A DNA stretch of 64,000 nt from an uncultured Clostridium sp. (GTDB lineage Bacteria > Bacillota > Clostridia > Clostridiales > Clostridiaceae): the NCBI GenBank assembly GCA_900547475.1, contig URGW01000014.1:1-64000 (forward strand). Reading direction: 5' to 3'. Positions within the stretch are counted from its first letter, which is position 1, and every line of letters begins with the position of its first letter. Positions 8,044 through 17,742 of the stretch are shown here, one piece after another. The notes under the pieces are model-generated. The model was not told where the DNA came from. It saw nothing but the letters and a program-made list of their open reading frames with translations, and made no database searches. Both the position numbers and the translations under genes were made by a program.

Positions 8044-8739
8044 ATGGCAAATGAAAAAATATTAGTAGTAGATGATGAGGAGCATATTGCAGAACTGATA
8101 AGTTATAATTTAACCAGTAATGGATATAAAGTGATTACAGCAAATAATGGAAATGATGCTGTGAAACTTGCAGTTGAAGAAAAGCCAAACTTGATTTTAT
8201 TAGATTTAATGATACCAGGAAAAGATGGGTATGATGTTTGTAAAGATATTAGGAGTAATAGTGATGTTAGAAATACTCCAATAATAATGCTTACAGCAAA
8301 AAGTGAAGAGCTTGATAAGATATTAGGTTTAGAGCTTGGTGCAGATGATTATATTACTAAGCCTTTTTCAGTAAGAGAACTACTTGCAAGGGTAAAGGCA
8401 GTATTAAGAAGATTTTCTATTTCAGAGCCAGAAAGTAATATCTTAATTTTTGGGAATTTAACTGCTGATTTTGATAAGAGAGAAATTCTTGTTAATGATA
8501 AAAAATTAGATTTAACACTTAAGGAGTTTGAACTTCTTGAAATTTTAATTAGAAATAAAGGAAAGATTTTAACTAGAGATACTTTATTAGATAAAATATG
8601 GGGATATGAGTATATAGGTGAAACAAGAACTGTAGATGTTCATATAAGATATTTAAGAAAGAAAATAGAGCTAGATGATAAAAATCCTAAGCTAATTGAA
8701 ACTATAAGAGGAGTAGGGTATAGATTTAACCCTAATTAG
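8044..8739 (+). CDS. phoP: PhoP/PhoB-type response regulator
   Basis: OmpR-family response regulator. The receiver domain has phosphoacceptor D54 (LILLDLMIPGKDG), acidic pair DDEE near the N-terminus and the conserved TKP lysine. A C-terminal winged helix covers about residues 130-230 (TRDTLLDKIWGYEYIGETRT, VDVHIRYLRKKIE). The ATG at 8044 follows a GGGGTG site; the in-frame GTG at 8035 lies inside that site. The sensor kinase follows 6 bp later and the pst operon after that, so it is assigned to phosphate control. Confidence 0.88.
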   Translation: MANEKILVVDDEEHIAELISYNLTSNGYKVITANNGNDAVKLAVEEKPNLILLDLMIPGKDGYDVCKDIRSNSDVRNTPIIMLTAKSEELDKILGLELGADDYITKPFSVRELLARVKAVLRRFSISEPESNILIFGNLTADFDKREILVNDKKLDLTLKEFELLEILIRNKGKILTRDTLLDKIWGYEYIGETRTVDVHIRYLRKKIELDDKNPKLIETIRGVGYRFNPN

Positions 8740-8745
8740 TATTAT

Positions 8746-10446
8746 ATGAAGAAACGTATTATAACATCAGTAGTAATTACAGTTATATTTGCTTTAATTA
8801 TAGTGACAAGCTCCTTTATAGTATTAGTGAATATAAATACTATAAATGATGCAAAGGAAGCATTAGCTATATACAATCTAAGCCTTTCAAAGGGTGATTA
8901 TACTAATGAGGATTTATCTATATATAAATTTAAAGGAAATTCAGTTAGATTTACAGTAGTAAATAGAGATGGAGAGGTAATATTTGATAGTGAGAGATCA
9001 GTTTTAGATAATCATAAAGATAGGCAGGAAATTATAGATGCATTTAATAATGGGACAGGAAATAGTGTTAGATTTAGTAAAACATTATCTGTTGATATGG
9101 TATATTATGCAACTAAAATAAATGAGGATATAGTTGTTAGAAGTTCAGTTCCTGTTAATAATATAAGGATATTTACTTTAGCAACGTTAAAGTATTATAT
9201 TGCTATTGTAGTAGTAGTATTTTTATTGTCATTAGCATTAGCAGTAAAATTAGTTAAAATAATTGTATATCCAATTAAAGAGCTTGAAAAAGTAACAGCT
9301 AAAATTGCAAATGGTAATTTGAATAAGAGAGCAATTATTGGCAATTATGACGAAATTGGTTTATTAGCACAAACATTTAACAATATGGCGGATCAATTAG
9401 AAACTAAAATAAATGATTCATTAGATAAGCAAAATAAACTTGAAGCTATACTTGAGAGTATGGAAAGTGGAGTAATAGCATTAGATAATAATGAAAGAAT
9501 TATATTAAGCAATCCATATTCTAAAAAAATATTTGATTTACAGGGAGAGGTAATAGGGAAAAAGATATCATCTTGTGTTATTGATTATGATCTTATTAAC
9601 TTTATAAGAGAATTACCTGATATAAATACTAAAGAGATAAAACTATTTCATCCTATAGAAAGAGAAATAAGGGTAAAAAAGGCTCCTATTATAAGTGGCT
9701 CAAAAAATCAAATAGGTATAGTAATAGCTATTCAAGATATTACAGATATTAAACGTCTTGAGAATATGAGAAGTGAGTTTGTTGCCAATGTTTCACATGA
9801 ACTTAAAACACCATTAACATCAATTAAGGGATTTTCTGAAACTTTAAGATATGTTGATGATGCTGAAACAAAGAATAAGTTTTTAAATATTATTGATAAA
9901 GAAGCTGAGCGATTAACTAATTTAATTAATGATATTTTAATATTATCTAATATTGAAAATCTTCATAAAATGGAGAGTGGTAACTTTAGTCCAAAAGAAG
10001 TTATAGAAAATATAATTGATATAGTGAGAAAACAGGCAGAAAAAAAACAGATTAATATAGAATTTATAAATGAGTTTAGTGATGAGATTATTGGAAGTAA
10101 GGACAAATTCCATCAATTAGCATTAAATTTAATAGAAAATGCTATCAAGTATTCTAATGAAAATGGTAATGTTAAAGTTCTTATAACTTCTAATAATGGA
10201 TATTTCATTTTTAAAGTAATTGATGATGGTATAGGAATTCCTCAAAATGATATACCAAGGATATTTGAAAGATTTTATAGAGTGGATAAATCAAGATCAA
10301 CAAGAGGAACAGGTCTTGGACTTGCGATTGTTAAACATATTGTTAAATTGTTTAGCGGTGATATTACAGTTCAATCTAAATTAGGGGTTGGAAGTATATT
10401 TACTGTTAGAATAAAAATAAATAATAAATTTAATAATAAAATATAA
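8746..10446 (+). CDS. phoR: PhoR-type sensor histidine kinase
   Basis: Membrane sensor kinase of the phosphate two-component pair. The 566 residues comprise TM1 (about 7-29), an extracytoplasmic domain (30-147), TM2 (148-170), HAMP (170-222), a PAS domain (about 228-335), HisKA with H351 in VANVSHELKTPL, and HATPase boxes NLIENAIKYS, DDGIGIP and GTGLGLAIVKHIV. The start follows the phoP stop by 6 bp with no convincing Shine-Dalgarno sequence, which suggests translational coupling. A terminator follows. Confidence 0.9.
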   Translation: MKKRIITSVVITVIFALIIVTSSFIVLVNINTINDAKEALAIYNLSLSKGDYTNEDLSIYKFKGNSVRFTVVNRDGEVIFDSERSVLDNHKDRQEIIDAFNNGTGNSVRFSKTLSVDMVYYATKINEDIVVRSSVPVNNIRIFTLATLKYYIAIVVVVFLLSLALAVKLVKIIVYPIKELEKVTAKIANGNLNKRAIIGNYDEIGLLAQTFNNMADQLETKINDSLDKQNKLEAILESMESGVIALDNNERIILSNPYSKKIFDLQGEVIGKKISSCVIDYDLINFIRELPDINTKEIKLFHPIEREIRVKKAPIISGSKNQIGIVIAIQDITDIKRLENMRSEFVANVSHELKTPLTSIKGFSETLRYVDDAETKNKFLNIIDKEAERLTNLINDILILSNIENLHKMESGNFSPKEVIENIIDIVRKQAEKKQINIEFINEFSDEIIGSKDKFHQLALNLIENAIKYSNENGNVKVLITSNNGYFIFKVIDDGIGIPQNDIPRIFERFYRVDKSRSTRGTGLGLAIVKHIVKLFSGDITVQSKLGVGSIFTVRIKINNKFNNKI

Positions 10447-10461
10447 GGAAATTGTAAATAA

Positions 10462-10507
10462 AAATAAGGTAATAATATTTAATGTATTTTTATCTTATTT
10501 TTTTTTA
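10462..10507 (+). terminator. Terminator after phoR
   Basis: AAATAAGGTA (10462-10471) pairs with TATCTTATTT (10491-10500), with one G-U pair, and is followed by a T run. It separates phoPR from the pst operon. Confidence 0.7.
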
Positions 10508-10544
10508 CGCTATTATGTTTAAAATGACAAAAAAATATACATAT

Positions 10545-10594
10545 TTAACATTCTTTTAACAATTACGTAACCTTACTTAACATTTAAGTAATAT
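10545..10594 (+). promoter_or_regulatory. Pho box and -10 upstream of pstS
   Basis: Four TTAACA-like repeats lie in helical phase: TTAACA (10545), TTAACA (10556), GTAACC (10567) and TTAACA (10577), with spacings of 11, 11 and 10 bp. This is the PhoP-binding layout known from B. subtilis. A -10-like TAATAT (10589-10594) follows immediately, with PhoP repeats in place of a -35. It predicts phosphate-starvation activation of pstS by the adjacent PhoP. Confidence 0.82.
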
Positions 10595-10673
10595 TACTTT
10601 AACTTTGGAGGGATAATATTATTTGTGTAAGGTATATGAATAAAAATTCATTTATGAAAGTGGAGGAATAAAA

Positions 10674-11525
10674 ATGAGAAGTAAAAAATTGAAGTTAATG
10701 GTAGGCGCATTATTAGTAACTATGGTTGGTGCAACATTTGTAGGATGTGGATCAAATGGATCTAGTGATAATAATACAGCTTCTAACAAAGATGCAACAA
10801 CAATTTCAATTTCAGGGTCAACTTCAATAGGTCCATTAATGGAAAAAATCCAAGAGAAATATGAGGAAGAAAATAGTGGTGTAACATTAGAAATACAACA
10901 AAATGGTTCAGGAGCTGGAATAAAAGATGTTATTTCTGGAATTTCAGAGATAGGAATGTCTTCAAGAGAATTAAAAGATGATGAAAAGACTTCAGTTCAA
11001 GGTACAATAGTAGCATATGATGGTATTGCTTTATTAGTAAATCCAGAAAATCCAGTAAAGAACATATCTTTAGAAGATGTTAAAAAAATATATACAGGAG
11101 AAATTACTAACTGGAAAGAACTTGGTGGAGATGATTCAACAATAGTTGTAGTTTCAAGAGAAGAGGGTTCTGGAACAAGGGATGCATTCCAAGAAATAGT
11201 TGGTTATGAATCAGAAGAATTATTAAAGGATGCTACAATTTCAGATGGTAGTGGTGCTGTTAAAACTACAGTTGCTGGAAATAAAAATGCAATAGGATTT
11301 GCTTCTTTTGAATACATTGACAATACTGTAGCTGCTTTAAATATTGATGATGTAGAACCAACAGCTGATAATGTTAAATCAGGTAGCTATAAAATTTCAA
11401 GACCATTTATATTAGTAACTAAAGAAGATAGCTTAACAGAAGATGGTCAAAAATTAATTGACTTTGCATTAAGTGATGAAGGTCAACAAATAGTAGAAGA
11501 AAATAAACTAATAACTATAGAGTAA
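10674..11525 (+). CDS. pstS: Phosphate-binding lipoprotein PstS
   Basis: Periplasmic-type binding protein of the high-affinity phosphate ABC transporter, tethered to the membrane by lipid. The 283-residue protein has a basic start, a hydrophobic stretch and a lipobox ending at C25 (ATFVGCG). Phosphate-site motifs are SISGSTSIGPLMEK, QNGSGAGIKDVISG and VSREEGSGTRDAF. It is the first gene of pstSCAB, under the Pho box. A small hairpin after its stop probably makes it more abundant than the permease genes. Confidence 0.95.
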   Translation: MRSKKLKLMVGALLVTMVGATFVGCGSNGSSDNNTASNKDATTISISGSTSIGPLMEKIQEKYEEENSGVTLEIQQNGSGAGIKDVISGISEIGMSSRELKDDEKTSVQGTIVAYDGIALLVNPENPVKNISLEDVKKIYTGEITNWKELGGDDSTIVVVSREEGSGTRDAFQEIVGYESEELLKDATISDGSGAVKTTVAGNKNAIGFASFEYIDNTVAALNIDDVEPTADNVKSGSYKISRPFILVTKEDSLTEDGQKLIDFALSDEGQQIVEENKLITIE

Positions 11526-11540
11526 TTTTAAAACAACTTT

Positions 11541-11570
11541 AAGGATGCTTCTGGTGTTGAGGCATCTTTA
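11541..11570 (+). terminator. Intercistronic attenuator hairpin between pstS and pstC
   Basis: GATGC (11544-11548) pairs with GCATC (11562-11566), extended by flanking A/T and G-U pairs, followed by a short TTT. This is a weak terminator or 3' stabiliser, commonly found after the binding-protein gene of ABC operons. Confidence 0.55.
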
Positions 11571-11615
11571 CTATATAAATAATCAAAGTGTTTTATTACC
11601 ATTAGGAGGACTAAA

Positions 11616-12509
11616 ATGGTAGAGGAAAGTAAGAAAAATAAAAGTAAATATGTTATAGACAAAGTTACAAGAGCAATATTTTTAATATGTGCACTTATTG
11701 CAGTAATAAGTTTAGTATTAATAATAGGGTTTGTATTTTATAAAGGATTAAGACCGTTTTTTGCAGAAGGAAAATCATTTACACAGTTTATTTTTGGAAC
11801 TGAATGGTATCCAACATCTGAAAATCAAAAATATGGAATATTACCAATGATAATAGCATCTATTTGTGGTACTATGGGAGCTTTAATAATAGGAGTACCT
11901 GTAGGGTTACTAACTGCTATATTCATTGCAGAAGTAGCACCAAAGGGAGTATCTAAAATTATAATTCCAGCAGTTGAACTTTTAGCAGGAATACCATCTG
12001 TATTATATGGGTTATTTGGTTTGGCAGTAATTGTTCCATGGATACAAAATGCATTTAATTTACCACAAGGACAAAGTTTATTAGCAGTAATTATTGTATT
12101 AGCAGTTATGATGCTTCCAACAATTATTTCAGTTTCTACTACTGCAATAAAGGCTGTTCCAAAAAGTTATAAAGAAGCTTCATTAGGTCTTGGAGCATCA
12201 CATATAGAAACAACTTTTAAGGTTGTAGTACCTGCAGCAAAGTCAGGTATACTTGCAGCAATAGTATTAGGTTGTGGTAGAGCAATTGGAGAAACAATGG
12301 CTATAATCTTAGTTGGAGGTAATGCAGTTCAAATCCCTACATCTATTTTTGATAAGGTAAGACCTCTTACAAGTAATATAGCTTTAGAAATGGGATATGC
12401 AACACAATCACATCAAGAATTATTATTTGCAACAGGGGTTGTACTATTTGCATTTATCTTAATATTAAACTTAGTGATTTCAAAACTTTCTAGTAAGGAA
12501 GGTAAATAA
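11616..12509 (+). CDS. pstC: Phosphate ABC transporter permease PstC
   Basis: Integral membrane permease with a cytoplasmic N-terminal tail and six predicted helices. The 297-residue protein has the binding-protein-dependent permease EAA loop SYKEASLGLGASHIETTFK (about 188-206), which contacts PstB, and the PstC-type ELLAGIPSVLYGLFGL segment. AGGAGG precedes the ATG. pstA starts 2 bp after its stop. Confidence 0.94.
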   Translation: MVEESKKNKSKYVIDKVTRAIFLICALIAVISLVLIIGFVFYKGLRPFFAEGKSFTQFIFGTEWYPTSENQKYGILPMIIASICGTMGALIIGVPVGLLTAIFIAEVAPKGVSKIIIPAVELLAGIPSVLYGLFGLAVIVPWIQNAFNLPQGQSLLAVIIVLAVMMLPTIISVSTTAIKAVPKSYKEASLGLGASHIETTFKVVVPAAKSGILAAIVLGCGRAIGETMAIILVGGNAVQIPTSIFDKVRPLTSNIALEMGYATQSHQELLFATGVVLFAFILILNLVISKLSSKEGK

Positions 12510-12511
12510 AA

Positions 12512-13336
12512 ATGAGAAAATTTAAAGAAAATATCTTAAAGATATTATTATATTTATCAGCAGTAATAACAGTTGGAATTTTAGTATTTATAATAGGATT
12601 CATATTTATAAAAGGTTATAAATTAATAAATTTAAATTATTTATTTGGAGAGTATAAGCCATCAGGTGGTGGTGGGATAAAGCCATTTATTATTTCTACA
12701 TTATACACTGTAGGATTATCATTACTTATAGCAACACCAATAGGAGTGCTTTCAGCTGTTTACCTACAGGAGTATGCAAAGCAAGGTAAGCTTGTTAGAT
12801 TAATTAGATATTCAACAGAAGCATTGGCTGGAATACCATCAATAGTTTATGGATTATTCGGAGCAGCATTTTTTGTAAGTGCATTAAAGTTTGGTTATTC
12901 ACTTTTAGCAGGATCATTAACTCTTTCCATAATTATTTTGCCTGTTATAATTCGTACTACAGAAGAAGCTTTAAAAGTAGTTCCTCCATCATATAGAGAG
13001 GCATCACTTGGACTTGGAGCAACAAGATTCCAAACTTTATACAAGGTAATACTTCCAAGTGCTATACCAGGTATACTTTCAGGTGTAATACTTTCTATGG
13101 GACGTGTAATTGGAGAATCAGCAGCATTATTCTTAACAGCGGGTACTGTATATAAAATACCAACAAGTATAATGTCAAGTGGTAGAACGTTAACTGTTCA
13201 TGCATTTCTTGAAACTAAGGAAAAAGGGGATATTGCTTCTGCAGCAGCTGCTGGAATAGTTTTAATTGTAATTATTTTATTATTAAATTTATTAGCAAAA
13301 TTTATTAGTAAGAAATTTAATAAAGCAAATTATTAG
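12512..13336 (+). CDS. pstA: Phosphate ABC transporter permease PstA
   Basis: Second permease subunit of the Pst transporter. The 274-residue protein has about six membrane helices and the EAA loop SYREASLGLGATRFQTLYK. It also has EALAGIPSIVYGLFGAAFF, parallel to PstC. The start is 2 bp after pstC, so the two are translationally coupled. The 126-bp gap to pstB has no clear terminator. Confidence 0.94.
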   Translation: MRKFKENILKILLYLSAVITVGILVFIIGFIFIKGYKLINLNYLFGEYKPSGGGGIKPFIISTLYTVGLSLLIATPIGVLSAVYLQEYAKQGKLVRLIRYSTEALAGIPSIVYGLFGAAFFVSALKFGYSLLAGSLTLSIIILPVIIRTTEEALKVVPPSYREASLGLGATRFQTLYKVILPSAIPGILSGVILSMGRVIGESAALFLTAGTVYKIPTSIMSSGRTLTVHAFLETKEKGDIASAAAAGIVLIVIILLLNLLAKFISKKFNKANY

Positions 13337-13462
13337 AAATTGTGGTAATATTAAATTGAGTTTTAGAATAGTATTAAAGCAATACATTAAAATTGTGACT
13401 TTTTAATTTTAACAAGTTACATATATAGATTAAAGAAAATCATAAGATTTTGAGGTGTAAAT

Positions 13463-14227
13463 ATGTCAAATATAATAAAGCCAGAAATTCAAGTTAGAAA
13501 CTTAGAATTATTTTATGGTGATAATAAAGCATTAAAGAATATTAATTTAGATATAGAATCAAAAAAAGTTACAGCGTTAATAGGACCTTCAGGATGTGGT
13601 AAATCTACATTTTTAAGAACATTAAATAGAATGAATGATTTAATTGAAGGTGTTAAAATTAATGGTGAAATTTTAATAGATGGGAAAGATATATATAAGG
13701 ACTATGATGAAATAGATCTTAGAAAAAAGGTTGGTATGGTATTCCAAAAACCAAATCCATTTCCTATGTCAATCTACGATAATATAGCTTATGGCCCTAG
13801 AATACATGGAATAAAGGATAAAAAGACTTTAGATGAAATTGTTGAAAAAAGCTTAAGAGGAGCTGCTCTTTTTGATGAAGTTAAAGATAGATTAAAAAAA
13901 TCTGCTTTAGGGCTTTCAGGAGGACAACAACAAAGATTATGTATAGCTAGAACTATAGCAGTATCACCAGAAATAATTTTAATGGATGAACCCACATCAG
14001 CACTAGATCCAATTTCAACTAACAAAATGGAAGAGCTTATGGATCAATTAAAGAAGCAATACACAGTTGTAATTGTTACCCATAATATGCAACAAGCTGG
14101 AAGAATTGCTGATAAGACTGCATTCTTCTTATCGGGAGAAGTTGTAGAATATGGTAAAACGGAAGATATTTTCTATAGACCTAAAGATAAGAGAACAGAG
14201 GATTATATAACTGGAAGATTTGGATAA
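13463..14227 (+). CDS. pstB: Phosphate ABC transporter ATPase PstB
   Basis: Nucleotide-binding subunit that powers PstCA. The 254-residue protein has Walker A GPSGCGKST (about 37-45), Q-loop VFQKPNPFPMSIYDN, signature LSGGQQQRLCIAR, Walker B EIILMDEPTSALDP and switch VTHNMQQA. FRTLNRMND-type sequence after Walker A is characteristic of PstB rather than other ABC ATPases. phoU follows 28 bp later. Confidence 0.97.
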   Translation: MSNIIKPEIQVRNLELFYGDNKALKNINLDIESKKVTALIGPSGCGKSTFLRTLNRMNDLIEGVKINGEILIDGKDIYKDYDEIDLRKKVGMVFQKPNPFPMSIYDNIAYGPRIHGIKDKKTLDEIVEKSLRGAALFDEVKDRLKKSALGLSGGQQQRLCIARTIAVSPEIILMDEPTSALDPISTNKMEELMDQLKKQYTVVIVTHNMQQAGRIADKTAFFLSGEVVEYGKTEDIFYRPKDKRTEDYITGRFG

Positions 14228-14255
14228 AATTTAATTTATGATAGGGAGTGAGAAT

Positions 14256-14912
14256 ATGACAAGAAATCTTTTAGACAAGAGAATGAAGTTGTTAACATCT
14301 GAACTTGCTGAAATGGGGAGTTTAGTTGAAAAGCAAATATATAATAGTATAGAAGCTTTTAAAAATAAAGATATGAAACTTGTAAAGCAAGTTATGGAAA
14401 ATGATGATAAAGTTGATGAACTAAATAGAAGAATCGAAGAACAGTGTTTAAAGTTTATGGCTATGGAATCACCAGTTGCTACAGATTTAAGAAAAGTATT
14501 TACAACTTCTAAAATAGTAACAGATTTAGAAAGAATGGCTGATTATGCAGTTGATATATGCAAGATTGCTAAAAGAGTTGAATCAGATGTTTTAGGTGAG
14601 GAATGTGATCCTATTTGGCAAATGGTAGATATATTAAGAAAAATGATTAATAAGTCTATTGAAGCATTTGTTGCAGGAGATGTAGATGCAGCTTATGAGA
14701 TATGTAAAATGGATGATCAAGTTGATATAATATACCGTGGATTATTTAATGATATGTTAAAGAAGATGGCAAAGGATGAGTCTATAATTAACAAAGGTGC
14801 TCAAATATTATTTGCATCTAAATATCTTGAAAGAGTTGGAGACCATGTAACAAATATTTGTGAGTGGATAATTTTTTCTGCCAAAGGTGATTATGTAGAT
14901 TTAAATGAGTAA
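14256..14912 (+). CDS. phoU: Phosphate signalling protein PhoU
   Basis: Two-repeat helical metal-binding protein that restrains Pst transport and PhoR signalling when phosphate is plentiful. The two PhoU repeats show the E-x-x-x-D motifs TDLERMADYAVDI and KYLERVGDHVTNICEW. The ATG at 14256 follows AGGGAGTG by 5 nt and gives 218 residues; the ATG at 14238 lies before that site. It is the last gene of the pst operon, placing transporter and regulator together. Confidence 0.95.
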   Translation: MTRNLLDKRMKLLTSELAEMGSLVEKQIYNSIEAFKNKDMKLVKQVMENDDKVDELNRRIEEQCLKFMAMESPVATDLRKVFTTSKIVTDLERMADYAVDICKIAKRVESDVLGEECDPIWQMVDILRKMINKSIEAFVAGDVDAAYEICKMDDQVDIIYRGLFNDMLKKMAKDESIINKGAQILFASKYLERVGDHVTNICEWIIFSAKGDYVDLNE

Positions 14913-14919
14913 TAATAAA

Positions 14920-14948
14920 GGATATGGGGTAACCTATATTCTTTTTTT
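14920..14948 (+). terminator. Intrinsic terminator after phoU
   Basis: GGATATGGG and CCTATATTC form a 9-bp stem with two G-U pairs around a GTAA loop, followed by a T7 run. It ends the pst operon. Confidence 0.75.
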
Positions 14949-15083
14949 ATTTAATAATTTTAAAAATCATATATAAGTATTCTAAAATTTAATTTTTGCA
15001 ATTAACTTAACTGTTAGTTGACTGAATAAAATTATTAGGTTAATATATCATAGAGATGATAGGTAATTATAGGAGTGGACATT

Positions 15084-16418
15084 ATGAAGAATGTAATAAC
15101 AAGTGTAATGCCTGATAGTATTGCTGAAGAAGTCGGCATTGAAGAAAATGATATTTTATTATCAGTAAATGGAGAAAAGATAGTTGATATTATAGACTAC
15201 AGGTTTTTAACTAACGATGAAGAAATAGTATTAGAAATACAAAAACCTAATGGAGAGATTTGGGATTATGAAATAGAGAAAGACTATGGAGAAGAACTAG
15301 GTCTTGAATTTGGTGGCGGTATTATGGATAAGGCAAAAAGATGTAGTAATAAATGTATGTTTTGCTTTATAGATCAAAATCCAAAGGGGATGAGAGAAAG
15401 TCTTTATTTTAAGGATGATGATTCACGTCTTTCATTCCTTCAAGGTAATTTTGTTACTTTAACAAATATGAAAGATGAAGATATAGAAAGAATCATAAGA
15501 TATAGGATAAGTCCTATAAATATTTCGGTACATACAACAAATCCAGATTTAAGAGTTAAAATGCTCGGAAATAGATTTGCAGGGTCAGTGTATGACAGAA
15601 TGAAGAAGCTTGCAGATGCAGGAATAGAAATGCATTGCCAAATAGTACTTATACCAGAAGTTAATAATGGAGAAGAGTTAAAAAGAACTATTACTGATTT
15701 ATATGAGTTGTATCCATCAGTTGCAAATATTGCAGTAGTACCAATTGGAGTTACTAAATATAGAGAAGGATTAGTTCAAGTAAAAACATTTACTAAAGAA
15801 TCAGCAAGAAAAGAGTTAGAAATGGTTATGGAATTCCAAAAGAGATTTATGGAAGAAATAAATGATCCATTTGTAAGATTTTCTGATGAGTTTTATTTAG
15901 TCTCAGGTATAGATGTACCTGAGGAGAGTTTTTATAATGGATATGAGCAAATAGAAGATGGAATTGGTATGATTAGATGCTTTAGAGAAGCCATAAACTA
16001 TACTGCTCAAGATTTAAATAAAAATATAAAAGGAACTTTTTCAGTTCCAACTGGAAAGCTTGCTTTTGATGAGGTAAGCAATGGGATGAAGAAGTTAATG
16101 GAAGTTAACCCTAATATTAAAATAGATACATACAAAATTATTAATCATTTCTTTGGAGAAACAATAACTGTTGCAGGTCTTCTTACAGGAACAGATATTA
16201 TAGGACAATTAAAGGGGAAGATTAATAGCGAGTACTTAATTATGCCTAATAATATGTTTAGAAAGGGATACGAGTTAGGGCCAGCTGAATATATTATGTT
16301 AGATGATACAAAGATAGATGATATAGAAAGAGAATTAGGCGTTAAAGTTCTTGTATGCGATCATACAGGAGAAGATATAGTAAGCATAATAAATGATGCA
16401 TGTCAGGAGGAAGAATAA
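15084..16418 (+). CDS. DUF512 family radical SAM protein with PDZ domain
   Basis: A conserved clostridial protein of unresolved function. The N-terminal PDZ-like segment is SVMPDSIAEEVGIEENDILL. A radical SAM core carries the 4Fe-4S cysteines in CSNKCMFCFIDQNPKG (C-x3-C-x2-C, about 91-98), followed by a C-terminal DUF512 domain. The ATG at 15084 is about 8 nt after AGGAGTGG, giving 444 residues; the GTG at 15075 is in the ribosome site. It lies immediately before der, a conserved arrangement. The substrate is unknown. Confidence 0.88.
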   Translation: MKNVITSVMPDSIAEEVGIEENDILLSVNGEKIVDIIDYRFLTNDEEIVLEIQKPNGEIWDYEIEKDYGEELGLEFGGGIMDKAKRCSNKCMFCFIDQNPKGMRESLYFKDDDSRLSFLQGNFVTLTNMKDEDIERIIRYRISPINISVHTTNPDLRVKMLGNRFAGSVYDRMKKLADAGIEMHCQIVLIPEVNNGEELKRTITDLYELYPSVANIAVVPIGVTKYREGLVQVKTFTKESARKELEMVMEFQKRFMEEINDPFVRFSDEFYLVSGIDVPEESFYNGYEQIEDGIGMIRCFREAINYTAQDLNKNIKGTFSVPTGKLAFDEVSNGMKKLMEVNPNIKIDTYKIINHFFGETITVAGLLTGTDIIGQLKGKINSEYLIMPNNMFRKGYELGPAEYIMLDDTKIDDIERELGVKVLVCDHTGEDIVSIINDACQEEE

Positions 16419-16420
16419 TA

Positions 16421-17740
16421 ATGGCAAAACCAATAGTAGCTATAGTTGGAAGACCAAATGTAGGTAAGTCTACATTATTCAATAAATTAGCAGGAAAAAG
16501 AATTTCAATAGTTCAAGATACACCAGGTGTAACAAGAGATAGAGTATATGCAGAAGCTGAATGGCTAAATCATACTTTTACTATGATTGATACAGGTGGT
16601 ATAGAACCAGAAAATCAAGATATAATAGTTAAACAAATGAGAAGACAAGCAAATATTGCGATAGAAACTGCTGACGTTATAATGTTTGTAGTTGATGGTA
16701 AGGAAGGTTTAACTGCAGCTGATAATGAAGTTGCTACAATGCTTAGAAAATCAAAAAAACCAGTTGTATTAGTTGTTAATAAAATTGACAACTTAAAAGA
16801 TGAAGAAAATGCTTGGGAATTCTATAACTTAGGTATAGGTGATCCAGTTGCTATATCAGCAGGTCAAGGAAAAGGTCTTGGAGATATGCTTGATATGGTA
16901 GTATCTCACTTTAATTCTATTGGAAGCAAAGATGAAGAAGAGGATGACATAAAAATTGCTATGATAGGTAAACCTAATGTAGGTAAGTCATCATTAATAA
17001 ATAGATTATTAGGTGAAGATAGATTAATAGTATCTGATATAGCTGGAACTACAAGAGATGCTATAGATAGTAAAATTGAAAATGAAATTGGAAAGTTTAC
17101 TTTAATTGATACTGCAGGCCTTAGAAGAAAGAGTAAAGTTAAAGAAGAAATTGAAAGATATTCAGTTATTAGAACACTTGCGGCAGTTGAAAGAGCGGAC
17201 GTTTGTATATTAATGATAGATGCAACAGAAGGTGTAACAGAGCAAGATGAAAAGATTATAGGATTTGCTCATGAGTTAAATAAGGCTATAATGGTTATAG
17301 TTAATAAATGGGATCTTATTGAAAAAGACGATAAGACAATGGATAACTATAAGAAAGACTTACAAAGCAAACTTAAGTTTATAAAGTATGCTAAGTTCTT
17401 ATTTATATCAGCCTTAACAGGACAAAGAGCTCATAAGGTTCTTGAAGTTGCTAAAGAGTGTTATGATAATTATGATAAGAGAGTTGGAACTGGTGTATTA
17501 AATGATGTTATTAGTAAAGCTATATTAATGAAAGAGCCACCAGTTGTAGCATTAAAAAGATTAAAGATATACTATGCTACTCAAGTAGCTACAAAACCAC
17601 CAAAGTTTGTATTCTTTGTTAATGATGTAAATGCAAGACATTTCTCATATGAAAGATATTTAGAGAATCAATTAAGAGAAAATTTTGATTTCAGTGGAAC
17701 TGGAATACAAATAGAATATAGGGAAAGAAAGGATAGTTAG
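16421..17740 (+). CDS. der: Ribosome-assembly GTPase Der (EngA)
   Basis: Essential double-GTPase needed for 50S subunit maturation. The 439-residue protein has two G domains: G1 motifs GRPNVGKST (about 9-17) and GKPNVGKSS (about 186-194), DTPGVTRDR and DIAGTTRDA switch regions, and NKID and NKWD specificity motifs. A C-terminal KH-like domain ends in basic residues. The ATG at 16421 follows AGGAGG; the ATG at 16400 lies inside the preceding gene before that site. gpsA starts 2 bp later. Confidence 0.97.
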   Translation: MAKPIVAIVGRPNVGKSTLFNKLAGKRISIVQDTPGVTRDRVYAEAEWLNHTFTMIDTGGIEPENQDIIVKQMRRQANIAIETADVIMFVVDGKEGLTAADNEVATMLRKSKKPVVLVVNKIDNLKDEENAWEFYNLGIGDPVAISAGQGKGLGDMLDMVVSHFNSIGSKDEEEDDIKIAMIGKPNVGKSSLINRLLGEDRLIVSDIAGTTRDAIDSKIENEIGKFTLIDTAGLRRKSKVKEEIERYSVIRTLAAVERADVCILMIDATEGVTEQDEKIIGFAHELNKAIMVIVNKWDLIEKDDKTMDNYKKDLQSKLKFIKYAKFLFISALTGQRAHKVLEVAKECYDNYDKRVGTGVLNDVISKAILMKEPPVVALKRLKIYYATQVATKPPKFVFFVNDVNARHFSYERYLENQLRENFDFSGTGIQIEYRERKDS

Positions 17741-17742
17741 TT

